Notes under the pieces: generated by a model | The model's input: the letters and a program-made list of their open reading frames with translations, nothing else | What the model was told of the DNA's origin: nothing | Database searches by the model: none | In this document: positions 33,681-44,838 of the stretch, piece by piece | How the letters are laid out: each line of letters opens with the position of its first letter | Position numbering within the stretch: position 1 is the first letter of the stretch | Source: Thereva unica | Lineage: Eukaryota > Arthropoda > Insecta > Diptera > Therevidae | DNA: 64,000 nt | Assembly (NCBI GenBank): GCA_949987705.1 | Contig: CATLJY010000081.1 | Location: forward strand, 124,001-188,000 | Direction of reading: 5' to 3' | Program-made: the position numbers and the translations under genes

Positions 33681-34150
33681 ACGACGTGATGCTAAGATGC
33701 TTCTTTTCTACAACTATTTCAGTAAATAAGGCTTTGATTCTGCCTATGTTGATTACTGATTATTATTTGTATCCATTACAGTGTAGGGCCGGTAATTCGG
33801 TATTTTAATAGTTTAGGAGTCAATATATCGTGGTCCACGGGATCAAAGGCCTTGCTGAAGTCTGTAAAGGCGCATAAATTCGATGGGTGTTCTCCGTTCC
33901 ACATAGAAGTCTAGAGGTAGGAACCAAAGGATTTCAAGTGAAAGCCCTTCTCAGAAACCGTGATCCTGTTCGTTAATGTTAGGGTATATACGAGGTGGCG
34001 CCATGTACGAGCTTTTTAAAAATTTAGGAATAGTGGGTAGTGAAATTTATGGAAGCGAGGTAGGATTTCTTCCATAGCTTAGAGAAACCTCCCAATGATA
34101 GTGATTAATTAAAAATTTGATGAAGGGGAAATCCTATTTGATTTAGACAG

Positions 34151-34480
34151 CGATGTAAGAAGCTGGCACGCAGATTGGCGTGAACTTTCTTAATGTTAAG
34201 ATTGATTAAACCTGCCCTTATGCAGTCTCCTGACCGAGATAGAATGATAGTTCACGTTTCAGTTCGAGTGAGGTTAGTGTGGGTTGTGTGGGATTTGGGG
34301 GCAAAGAATTCACTAAATCCCTGGGTGAAAAGAAAATATAAGACTGAAAATAGACCGAAAATTCACCGAATTTTTCAATATTTAAGATCAGTCGGAAAAC
34401 GCAACGAAACTTTACTTAAGTATAGTGAACATGAGACGGAACCACGGAACTGAAAATGTACTGAATGTACCTCCGAGATT
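34151..34480. other. No gene recognised
   Basis: Short interval between LINE A and an RTE fragment. An 86-codon frame at 34193-34453 shows no recognisable motif. Confidence 0.4.
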
Positions 34481-35670
34481 AGGCGGAAATATACGGAGCA
34501 AACGTTCTGGAAAGGACAAGCGGGATTTAGACATCGAGGATGCCTTGATCAAATATTCGCTCTCTGTCAGCTAATGGAAGAGAGAATTCGTTGCGGCAAA
34601 CAAACTGTCGTCGGTTCATCGATTTCAAATCTGCTTTCGATTGTATCGATTGGAAACAGAGCACGTGCCATTGAAAATCATCCAACTACTCCAAGCGTCG
34701 TACGATGGCGCAACCAGCAATGTTCGCATTCGAAGCGACTTATCCAAGAACTTCCCGATTCAAACGGGTCTCTGACAGGGAGAAGTCGCTTCGCCACTTC
34801 TCTTCAACGTTATGATCGACGCGATTATGCGTGAAGCATTCGATGGACGACGCGGAGCTCGATACGATGACAACAACATCGTAATCGACTTGATGTTCGG
34901 CGAAGTTAGCGCCTTCTTTGCCGACACTGATGCCGAAGCAACGGACATCTTATACGACATTTCCCGCATCGCCCAGTCATACGGGTTAAAAATCAATACG
35001 GAAAAGACCAAAGTGCTCACAACGGAGGCATCGAGGTCCTGTGAACAGGTCCCGATGTTCAAATATTTGGGATCATTGGTTGAGGAAACTAAAGTAGCAT
35101 CGACGGCCGACGTTCACAGCCGCATGGGCCAGGCAACAGCAACATTTGCCTCGCTCAAGCGGTGCTTATGGCAACGAACAAATAATATCATCAACACGAA
35201 AGTGCGCCTCGTTGATCCTTCTGATTCTACTTTATGAATCAGAAAGGTGCACATTGCTCAAGCCATACGTCAAGAAGGTCAAGCTCTTTCAAATGCGATG
35301 CTTGAGGCAGATTCTCGGTGTTTCACTCCACGATCGCCTTCGAAACGAGACAGTTAGACAAAGATGCGATCAACAGACACTAATCGAAGAAGAAATACAA
35401 AAACGTCGGCTACGGTGGTTTGGACATGTTTGTCAAATAGATGATAATCCCTTGCCACGTAAACTTCTCTTGCGAGACGGTCCGGCAGACTGGAGAATTC
35501 AGCGATCGGCACCGAAGAAAAAGTGGCTAAATAATATCAACGGCGACATAAAAAATCGACGATTATCAGTTTTCGAGGCTCGAGACGTCGCCAAAGATCG
35601 TCGAAAGTGGAAACGAATAGGGAATGGAGCTCGAGACCTAACGGCACCGACACACACCCCACAATGACTC
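34480..35670 (+). pseudogene. RTE-type reverse transcriptase fragment
   Basis: Pieces in three frames of an RTE RT and C-terminal domain. Seen in order: GQAGFRHRG, FIDFKSAFDCIDW near 34617, QTGVRQGEVASPLLFNVMI near 34756, then the active-site block, which reads FFADTDA where (F/Y)ADD is expected, and KINTEKTKVL. The C-terminal part (35270-35667) has RRLRWFGHV and KKKWLNNINGD. It lacks the endonuclease. This is a different RTE family from the copy at 24.3 kb. Confidence 0.72.
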
Positions 35671-35699
35671 CGGCAATTGCCTTTCTTCTACATCGATGT

Positions 35700-36400
35700 C
35701 GTTTAGTATTGCGAGCACCCCGATAATGCCATTTCAAAGTCTTGAACGATGGCCGGGTCCCGTAGACATCCCCAATTCTTCTGGGCTGGTGGTGGTGCCG
35801 TTTGCTTCGCTTTTTGTAATCGTGTCTGTAATTTCGCTCGAATAAGATAAACGTCCGATTCGTAATCGGGCCAACGCATTGCACGTACGTCTTTTAGCGT
35901 CGATCGGAATCTTGCGTTGATCAAAACGCAGTCTAACACCTACGAGTCTTTGACGGAAGGATTTCGCCAGGTAAGTTGGTGTTTAAGTGGATGGCGGAAA
36001 ATGCTGTTGTCAGCAATCAAGTTGTTAGACGCTGCGAATGAAAGGAGCCGTCAGCCGTTGTCGTTAATTACTCCGTGCCTGCTTTTTCCCATCGTTACTT
36101 CCCAGCCGTTTCGATCTGCTCCTGAATGTGCATTGAAGTCCCCCACGAGTACGATTAATTCGGTTCGAAATATATGTATCCAGTGTCTGTTGAAGCTGAT
36201 CGTAAAATTTGTCCTTGTTCGCGTCCGGGCTGGTTTCGGTTGATCGTAAAATTGCATTGAATTTCCATTTTCGATGTGACTAATTTCGGTGTTCGGCCAG
36301 TAGCCCACTTCTCACCAGCATCCTTGGTCCTCATTGCTGAGGCACCGGTTGCCCCGGATGCAGTAACATTATTTCGTGAAAAGTTAGTTCGTATATCCAT
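35700..36400 (-). pseudogene. RTE-type endonuclease fragment, opposite strand
   Basis: Minus-strand endonuclease half: LVGDFNAHSGADRNGWE near 36140-36100 with the D and N residues, then NDNG, the NNLIADN and LTWRNPS region, RAMRWPDYESDVYLI near 35880 (DH replaced by YES/D), and QKNWGCLRDPA. It probably belongs to the same family as the adjacent plus-strand RT. The two pieces are tail-to-tail with only about 30 bp between, which is not the order produced by simple 5' inversion. Confidence 0.65.
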
Positions 36401-36720
36401 GCGGTTCCGTGCCTAATTTCTTTGGATTCCCCGTTCTGATTAATTCGGCAGATCGACCATCCTCCTCCTTTAACCCCCTAGGCTTGGGACTAGACGACGG
36501 GGGATATTCGTACATTGATTTGATTTCATTTTCATAGTCGATTGAAACAACTTTTGTATCTTGAGCGAGATTAAACACTTCTATAAAAGGCTTAATGGTG
36601 AAACATGGCTCCGATAGTGTTGGATGAAGTTCAAGGCACGAAGTTCAATTGGGCAAATGAATTAAAACATGGCATCGATTAATAATGAATGTTCGAAGGC
36701 TTACCGTAAGGTACATTGTT
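36401..36720. other. No gene recognised
   Basis: Short unassigned interval. Its last 80 bp read like the N-terminal region of a mariner transposase (GINNECSKAYRK), but this is weak. Confidence 0.35.
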
Positions 36721-36734
36721 TTCAATAATGCATG

Positions 36735-37040
36735 AAGACTTCACTGGAAGGTCGATTAGAAGAGTGGTTTGGCGTTTTTCCGTCGCAATCGTCGCGAGTT
36801 TCTACGACGATATATAACTGTGGACGACCCACGGATGCACACTATACTCAAGGGACAAAGAAACATGTGAACTTGCGACTTGGCACCGAAAAAAGCGAAT
36901 ATTTTGAAATCCACCGACAAGGTGATGCCCAAACAGATGCCTATTTTGCAAACCTTCCGAAATATTATTTTTTTAGACTTCTCAAAAAAGTTAGCGAAAC
37001 TTTGGGTAAAGGGTATCGACCAAAAGGCAGATTATGTTGA
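36735..37040 (+). pseudogene. mariner transposase remnant, internally deleted
   Basis: Two frames show a mariner transposase: near 36785 a block equivalent to FLRRxVTVDETWIHHY is present as FLRRYITVDDPRMHTI (the first catalytic aspartate region), followed by APKKANI. After a deletion, the C-terminal block AYFANLPKYYFFRLLKK is seen at about 36940-37000. The two remaining catalytic aspartates fall in the deletion. Terminal repeats were not identified. Confidence 0.6.
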
Positions 37041-38707
37041 CAAATAGAATTTATTTGACATCTTTTTCCTAAGAACTTATTAAGCGAGCTCGGTAGCATG
37101 TGAAAAAAATTTAGCTTAGGAATCACTAACAAACTAACAGTCTAACAAACCCGAGATTGGGAGTTTGGGAGATGACAGATGGTCCCAAACAACAGTGTAA
37201 TTGTATAAACTTTACAGAAAAAGGACAAAATCCAAAAATTTCACTCGTTTTTACAATTCCAACCTAAGAAAATCATATTGATGATGTACAAAGAAAGAAA
37301 CTAAGTTCTGGCATAAAAATCTCTAAACTTCCGACATCTTCATCAAATAGAAATCATTTCGCACAAAGCTGCATCTTACGTCCTCATTAATTTGACAAAT
37401 AATCACAATAAGCAGCAATTTGTTGCCCAAACTGGAAAACATGCACGCGAGTGAACAATGTTGATGTCTTCATGATGGTCTAGAATGGGTGCATTATGTA
37501 CCACGGCATCTGAATGGGATCTGAATAATAAACAGGGTATATCCGCGTCAAAGTAGCGATTCCACTTTATAAGACCAGCATTACAATATCATCAGCATTC
37601 AGAGATTTCCTCCTTCCATTGTTTGCCAAACACCTACAATGTATACATGCACCAAAAAGTACCTATGAAAAGTAATTTTTTCTCTGTCCAACCACTTACA
37701 AATCAGCATGTCATCCTCTACTGTAAAGGGTTGCATTAGTGGAGGTTAGTGAATGAAAGTCATATTTAGATATACTGAAAGGATACACACGGAAGATAAC
37801 TCACGCGTTTCGAGACTATCACGAGCGAACTATGAAATTTATCTTGGGGGCAATTTGTCTTTCGGAAAAGTTTTCTAAATCTCTGAAATTGATTTCGAGA
37901 CTTGCCAACAACTTGTTAGGAGGGAATATGAAAATTCTGTAAGTGCGGAGGCGTAGCAGCTAGCAGCTAGCTAACGAAGGTGCTTCACCCCTTTGCGCAC
38001 CCTGTCAAATTCATGTAAATTGGTTACAGTCCCAGGATGATAAGATCGCGTTCTTTCGGAAATTAACTTCGAAGGAGACTTGCTCGTCAACCTATTTCTT
38101 GCCGGCGGTAGGCCGTGATCCAAGGCGCCAAAGGCATCTCTGTTGGGGAGGGTTCAGAGATGACATTTCATCTTTAATCCCGGTCGCATTTATCATTGTT
38201 GTGAATATAAATTTAATCAGTTTATAATTGAAAACATAAGAGGGAGATGGATGGAAACAAGAGTTGAGATTTCCAGCGATTAGATTGGGTTTAATTTTGT
38301 GTGGATTTAAGTGAAATTTTACGAAGTTTTAAGGTCGGTCGGTGGGAATAAGATAATGAAAGTGATTTTGGAGTGAAGGAAATTCTTACATATCAGAAAC
38401 TGAGGTCCACGAATTAAATTGTATATCTAAGAAATCTTGTTTGACATTATTTATTTTCATTTTAGAAGTTGCTTTATATATTCGGAAAGCTATAATGTGG
38501 ATTTCTTTAAATAACTGCGTGACAATTTGCGCCGGAATGGTTAACATAGACAAATTTCATTTTTATATTGATATTTAAGCTTATGGAATTGTGAAACAAT
38601 TTGAGGATTCAGTTCATAGCTAAAGGCTATTAAAAAACTACGCCTATGCTCTTCGAGACCTGTTGAAATGAGCTCTTTTTTGCGTTCACACGATAGCGGC
38701 TTTTCTC
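37041..38707. other. No gene recognised
   Basis: AT-rich sequence with no supported coding region, RNA gene or repeat. Confidence 0.45.
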
Positions 38708-38715
38708 TAATGACA

Positions 38716-40710
38716 CAGCGCCGGCCCTCGGCCCTCCCACCAAGAAGCAAGGAGTGCCTCAATAAACGTGAAAAACAATTTCGAGCGAAAAATAATATTT
38801 TGGCGGCGCCTTTAGCAATAAAAGGTAGATTTTGACAAATTTTGGTTATTTTTATTTATTTAAGACTAGCTTTCGCTCACAATCTCGTCCTCGTCGATTT
38901 TGCAGTGCCGAGAAAATTTGGTGCCTATGCAGAACTTCGCCCATAAGATTTTTCAATTTTGCCAAAGGTAATTAATTTTACAAAATTTGGCGCTCAGTTC
39001 ACTCACACTTTGGGGGTTATCAATACATTTCGGCTTGAGTCGAACATAGAAAACTTTAAAAATCTGTGTTATGTTTTTATCGTGGCGACACTACTTACAC
39101 TGAATTAACCCCTAATATATTGGGTGTTTCAGACTTCAATGCTAAGTCGTTAAAGGGTGATTCCTGGGAATATTTGGAGAAAAAATTATTCTAGGGGCCT
39201 TCGACGCCTAAAAAATATACACTACTTACACGTGCGTTGGTAGACTTCTTTTTGTTCATTTGTTTAACTTAGGTTTATTGTGTTTTTTTTATATAATATC
39301 TCTGACCCATCGATCAATAGTATTTCCATCTTTTGAAAGGACAATATCTTGCAGTGGCAGCAGCGTTCGATTCTGTCTACTACACAATCAATACGCAATC
39401 CTTTAGTATTGAGCTATACACACCCCATAACGGGTTGTCCGTCTCTGTCAATAAAATAACTGTTTGACTGAGTGAAAAAGAAGCCTAAAATATGTCTAAG
39501 AAAATATGTATAACCCGTCAAAAACCCATCAATCTGAGATTAGTCGGTTAAGAGATTAACCCCTACAAACAGATCCTGATTTTCTCATTCTAATTGAAGT
39601 CCTCTTTTTTTATGTGAAAGTCTAAGCTCAGGTGTCACCCTTTGTACTACCTGTCCGTCATGCCTTACACGTCAACGTCAAGTGACTGGTAGTAAGCTTA
39701 GCTCAAAGGATTCAGAAAGGATAAAATAGATTAAAGGGAGTCTGGGGGTGCATGAGGAGATAGAGATAAACCTTGCGTTTGAACTCTTGGATGTTGTATG
39801 AGTTCGGGAACATGACTGTGGAAGGTTGTTCCACAGTCGAGTTGTTCTCGAAAAGACCGAATTACTAAACTGTGCGCGAAAATAAGGGCTTTAGATAGTG
39901 AGGATGAGCCGAAAAGGCTAGTTTTGTGTTACGGGAAAAACATTGCCGTGGAGGCAGGAGGTTATATATTTCGGTGGTCATGGTAGATGCGATAGAATTT
40001 CACCAGAGCCTCTATATTCCTGCAGTGACTTAGTGAATCAATTGTGGAGCAAATAAGTAAATATTGATCGTATACGCTAACGCTATCCATGAAAATCTGA
40101 CCAAAACGAAAAGGGTTGTCTATAGTACGAACACGATTCATTTAGTTAAACTTATATCTTTCGGTAGAACTCTTTGAGGCCTATAATTAGAATGGTAAAA
40201 TAAATTTTTGACTTTATCAGGCTCTCCTTCGATTATCGGTTCAAGTTTTCGGTCTGACCGTTCCGTCAGTCCGTTCAGAGGGCAAAATTAGCCTAAGCAA
40301 TCAGAGCAATGCGTTAAAATCTGATTAGCGGTTCCCGAGTTTGAGATCTATAATTGGAATGATAAAAATAGTTTCGGCTCGCTTTCCGAGATTATTGAGT
40401 CAAGTTTTCGGTCTGAGCCGAGAGGCGAATACGATAGCCGGATCCGATAGTCAGATTGGAGCGAAAACGTTGCCTAAAATATTCCCAATACTACTAAATC
40501 TTCCGTGAAAGGCTCGTCGCTATCGGATTAGCCGTTTCTAAGATTATCCCGGACCAATAGACAGACAAAAATATAAAAAATGACAGTTAATGACTAATGA
40601 ATATACAAAGTAAGCTGAAGTCCAATTTGTGTGATGTTGTGAAAGCGTTGACCAAAGGGCGCCGAGAGATAATTTCGCTCTACCTTGTACAAGGGCGAGG
40701 GCCGACACTG
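38716..40710 (+). mobile_element. hAT non-autonomous element with 8-bp target duplication
   Basis: Ends are CAGCGCCGGCCCT at the left and, reversed, CAGTGTCGGCCCT at the right. The flanks are TAATGACA (38708-38715) and TATTGACA (40711-40718), an 8-bp duplication with one change, diagnostic of hAT-type insertion. Both ends match the element at 14413-15700. The interior carries no transposase; it contains a LINE 3' end (39605-39900) and a segment rich in TTTTCGGTCTGA and CCGATAG motifs (40200-40560). Confidence 0.78.
39605..39900 (-). mobile_element. CR1-like LINE 3' end inside hAT
   Basis: On the minus strand, a C-terminal coding trace FPNSYNIQEFKRKV (near 39825) matches the FPNSYNTLEFKRELH block of the copy at 9946-11610. 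It is followed by the 3' UTR and the end AGACTTTCACAT plus A-run at 39605-39615. Severely 5'-truncated. Confidence 0.7.
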
Positions 40711-41038
40711 TATTGACACACATATCCTGTTGTATTCACAGCTATATTTTGATTTGTGCGAGATAGCTTTAGGAGGTTATCAGTTTTGTTTTTGTTGTAT
40801 AACGGCCATGTTCTCTTGGCGGTGCTATCCCAGTAGGAATTCTAGAGTAAGGCCTTTCTGATGGAGTACTGATATAAGTAGTCATTTGGTAACGGGTTAC
40901 CCCTTATTTTTTGATGTTAGATGAGCCCTTATATAACCCATTACAAGAGAAGGCAGATGGTAAGGTGTAATCCAAAATTATACCCAAACAAGTGAGAATT
41001 TGCTCGATGACTAATTTGTTTTCGTATTTTTGTAATAC

Positions 41039-41995
41039 CTCAGTAGGACTTGTAATCTTACAGAAGTACTCAAAAGAGCACTTACTAGTAAGAGGTAGGC
41101 CTTACCATACGCCTTACAGATGAGCAGTTCTGTAAGCACTCTAAGGTAAGTACTTATGTAACTACTCTATGGAAAGTAATGCCTTACCTCCTATGACATC
41201 GTGTATAAAAATATATAGTTTAAAAAAACCAAAAAATACGCTTTTAATTTAAAATGAACTAAAAAGTAAAAAATTATTTTTAATGTAAAATTTTTATTGC
41301 TCCAGCCAGTATATGGGAACAACCTACGTTTCGAAATGTAAAAAAGCGTGGGGCTCCTTACCTATTTCCTTATTTTATTAACATTGGAACTTTTCGTTAG
41401 CGCCCCACGCTTTTTTACATTTCGAAACGTAGGTTGTTCCCATATACTGGCTGGAGCAATAAAAATTTTACATTAAAAATAATTTTTTACTTTTTAGTTC
41501 ATTTTAAATTAAAAGCGTATTTTTTGGTTTTTTTAAACTATATATTTTATTTTCTACTTTTTAGTCTATTATATGGTTTCTACCATTTTCTTGTCACCAC
41601 CATGGCATCTTGGCCGCTATTTTGAATTTAGAATTACGCTACGCAGCTAATTGTATTGTAGTTGGCATACCCATCCATTTGATACCCATGTCGGGGGGTC
41701 GGCGAACACAATTGCAAAATTCAGCCGCCATCCTGGACCCGTCATCTTGATTTTTTTACAAAATAGTCAGATTGCATTGTCATCCAAACTAAACGTGTGT
41801 GCAAAATTTCAGCTCAATCGGAAACCGGGAAGTGGGTCAAATTTAACTTACAAGATTTTATTACATAGTTACAAGTGAAGCTAATAAAAGCGTATTAAAA
41901 ATAAGAACTTCTATAAGGGGTATGGTAAGGCCTACCCATTACTAGTAGTAAGTGCTTATTTCAGTACTTCTGTAAGCTTACAGGTCCTATTGGGA
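41039..41995. mobile_element. Doubly palindromic (fold-back) element
   Basis: Outer inverted repeats of about 75-80 bp: AGTAGGACTTGTAATCTTAC at 41042 faces the reverse of AATAGGACCTGTAAGCTTAC near 41977-41994, continuing through GGTAGGCCTTACCATAC. Inside lies a second inverted repeat with arms of about 148 bp (41207-41354, 41402-41548) around a 47-bp spacer. The remaining 350 bp contain a module also found, inverted, near 62.7 kb. No coding sequence. Superfamily not determined. Confidence 0.7.
41207..41548. repeat. 148-bp near-perfect inverted repeat, 47-bp spacer
   Basis: Left arm 41207-41354 and right arm 41402-41548 are reverse complements with about one indel. They include CTCCAGCCAGTATATGGGAA and its reverse. 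The spacer 41355-41401 is unique. A diverged single arm lies at about 63365-63470. Confidence 0.9.
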
Positions 41996-43470
41996 TGTAA
42001 TATTAATTCTTACCATGTTGTATTAGCCATGGATAGGAAGTACAGATGAATTTTTATTTTTACCGTTTTGATAGGGAGGTCTTCCTCTAACGCTAAATAG
42101 GCCATGAATCCATGTTTGAATCCTCTTTGAAAATTCGTCTGTTGTATATTCCTATGGCCTGCCAAAATGCAACCGTAAAATGTATGCAACGTACTTAAGT
42201 AATAAGTTCAATTGTATGTACAGGTTACAAAATTATTACGTTTGTGGTTAAAACGGAGCCAGGTGAATAGGCTGGCTGCGAGATTCATACTAGTATACAT
42301 CACAGTAATTTCATCGGTTGTATACAAATAATTGCTAAGAAATGCCAAAAAACGATTAGCTCCGATTGCTATATTTGTATAATATGTATAATCGTTATCA
42401 TATTGGAGTTGATTTCGGTTCCGTTTCGTTTTCTTTTCGGCTATACAGTTCAGGTCTTAAGTCGTATATTTTTTGTATTTCATGGACCGCGGCTCAACAG
42501 TTCAGAGGACTAACCTTTCCCGTAAGCATTTTGGACTTTGCGCAATGGTGCTTGCTCAATACCTTTCTTGCCTCATCTTGAGCATCTTCCGTGAATCCGG
42601 AGAAGTGCTTATTTACTAGAAGCTAGATGGCTGTGTCCGTCTACGTCGCTGCTATAAGCAATTTAATGCTAAAATTGGCTCTGTTTCGTAATTTTTCAGT
42701 CCTTTTCCACCTGAGGTTATGTCTAAAAGTACCAAATAAGTCCATTTTTAACATTACAATAGCATATAGCTTTAAAACTAAAGGCCGTAGCATAAGGGTT
42801 GACATTATTCATAGGAAATTGTCCAAGTTTTCCAATTTTGTAAAAAAAATATCGGTTGAATTTGAAATTTTAGTGAAGAAAAAAAATTTTTGACGACACA
42901 TAACTCTGGAAGTGGGCTCAAGCCTTGATTTTTACCGTTTCACATAGGCGGAAGTACTCTGCGTAGATTGGGGCCTTATTCAAGAAACTATCTTATAGAG
43001 TTACAAAAACACAGGTGATATGTTTTTATTAAAAATTAAAAAAAAATTTAAAAATTCAATTTCAAAATACGGCTCAAGATAAACATTTATAAAAAAAATC
43101 AATAATTTAAAAGGGGTTTGAGTAACTTTATATGGACTTGTGGCGTCATTTTTTTTCAGCGGCCACCAATAATTTTCATGTTACTTTGTTCTGCTGTGTT
43201 AAGTGCACATATATGTTCAATTATTTTTATCCTAAGTTATATCAAAGCTGAGATATTTGAATTTGAAGATTTTAAAACTGTAGTCTCTATAAATACTTCA
43301 ATTACCGTCCTGCGTGAAAAAAATCTTAGTTATGTTTTTAGAAGATTGATATTAGTTATTGGCTTTACTGTTTCACGACCGTCTGTCAATGTGACGTTAG
43401 TATTGGGCCATAGGAAATAATAAAAACACATTATTATACTTTATTGCATTTATTACATGATTTTTAAAAA
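41996..43470. other. No gene recognised
   Basis: AT-rich sequence. Open frames at 42366-42893 and 43118-43420 show no recognisable motifs and no supporting context. Confidence 0.45.
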
Positions 43471-43478
43471 CACATTTA

Positions 43479-44163
43479 TTAACTTTCTTCGTCCATTTCG
43501 TTCTCAATGTCATGTCGAATAATGGTATCTAAAAATTGTGCCGGCGGAGTCAGATTATTTTGATATCTGCTCCATCCCATGTACCATATAATGGTCATTA
43601 TATGCGCACAGCAGCCTATGGTCCGTTTCCCGATTATACATGAGCAATAGTGGCCCAATATTGCATCCAGCCCTTGTGCATCTTGCCCTTCCAGTCTTTC
43701 TGCGAGAATATACATACACGTAATATGTCCGTCTAGATGAATGTCTGGATTGGATCCTGCCTCTAAGAAGCCACGGATCAATCCAGTTATAGGTTTCCGC
43801 CGAAAAATCATTCATATTGGGTTCTCTGCATACTTCAATCACATATGAACCGTCACTTTTTACATGTTCTCCGTAGTAGCGACGAGCTTGTTGTACTTGA
43901 TACGTTCCAAGTGCATAGAGAATTAAATCATCTTCACTTAAAATAGGAAAGTCATCCAGCCCAGGAACTTCAGCATTCATAGATTCAAAATTAGCCCTTC
44001 TTCTATTCATATTATTCGTAATGACATACTCGGCTAGTTGATTCCGTGGACTATGGTGAGGTATACGATTTACTATTTCCTGTGTTAGACTATGATCAGT
44101 CAGTGGTAGCCCGTCACACCATCGGCCCATAGATAACAGACATTGAGCGTCCGTTCCATTCAT
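43479..44163 (-). pseudogene. SWIM-domain transposase-like protein, C-terminal remnant
   Basis: Two overlapping frames on the minus strand form one protein trace. The first (from ATG 44163) includes LGTYQVQQARRYYGEHV and LLRGRIQSRHSSRRTYYVYVYS; a frameshift near 43720 leads into ILGHYCSCIIGKRTIGCCAH and WYMGWSRYQ, ending at 43479. The CxC...CxH spacing (YCSC ... CCAH) is a SWIM zinc finger. From memory, this C-terminal arrangement occurs in repetitive arthropod and cnidarian transposase-like proteins that often carry a DDE nuclease upstream; no DDE part is present here. Assignment to a transposon family is inference. Confidence 0.5.
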
Positions 44164-44572
44164 CTACGTCACTGTATTTGATTTATTTTATTTAGAATTC
44201 TTAAAAAAATATGGCAGACACCTAAAAGAGTGCAATAACATATAATAACTCTTCGATTTCAATTACCAATACAAAACCAAATATCTCAGTTCCGATATGG
44301 TTTAGAGAAATGTGTCCATAATAGCTTTTGATCGCTGTATTCTGTTCTTTCATAATATCTAAGTTTCATTACTGGCCGCTCAGCTTCAAAACGACGCCAA
44401 CTTTACCCAAATCCCTTTACGACCTCTAGGTAATTTGGGTGGAACACTGGCATATCTCGCCATTGTGGGGCGGGCCTAGAGATTGACAACTAGTAACGCT
44501 GTGGGTATTGCAGTTTGGGAAACTACTTGAGTGAATTAAGCCTGAATTCGAAGAATACATTTTTTACGAATT

Positions 44573-44838
44573 TATGGCCTCGATTCCCCATATCCGGCGG
44601 ATCGAAAGTGCGTGCGGATTTGACACTTTGCGATTCTCAAATCCGCAGTCGCGGATTCAATTAAATCAAAAATTCGTAGTGAAGACTCACGCGATAATGA
44701 AATACGTAATGTCGGATTATCTTAGGCGCATTTGTCGTTCAAATCCGCAGAAAATTTGTTGCGGATCACACTTTTACAACGCGGAAAATGTCAAAGAGAG
44801 ATTCGTGATTGCGGATTTGAGAATCGCAAAGTGTTAAA
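44573..44838. mobile_element. Truncated copy of the GGCCTCGATTCCC MITE
   Basis: Starts GGCCTCGATTCCCCATATCC and follows the MITE at 51214-51518, with its interior in reverse orientation, including GCGATTCTCAAATCCGCA and its inverse. It breaks off at about 44838 before the far terminal repeat. More diverged than the intact copy. Confidence 0.75.

Larger units (their letters stand above)
30060..34150 (-). mobile_element. Degraded Jockey-type LINE (A), split by LINE B
   Basis: On the minus strand, from right to left: a pre-RT block near 34130-34020 (LSLG ... WKKSYL), FTDFSKAFDPVDHDIL near 33870-33800, then a jump of about 3 kb, then IPHFFYADDLKM near 30575-30540, AFQDWCD, KCHAIT and the C-terminal SLVRPILEYACP near 30330. 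Each piece aligns in order with the plus-strand LINE at 48.8-51.6 kb. LINE B fills the gap, so B inserted into the RT of A. Many stops; inactive. The 3' limit is not clear. Confidence 0.7.

Noticed and set aside
34760..35062. 100-codon minus-strand frame
   Set aside because: Shadow of the plus-strand RTE reverse transcriptase.
44574..44837. 87-codon plus-strand frame
   Set aside because: It lies wholly inside a MITE relative whose terminal repeat explains the sequence.
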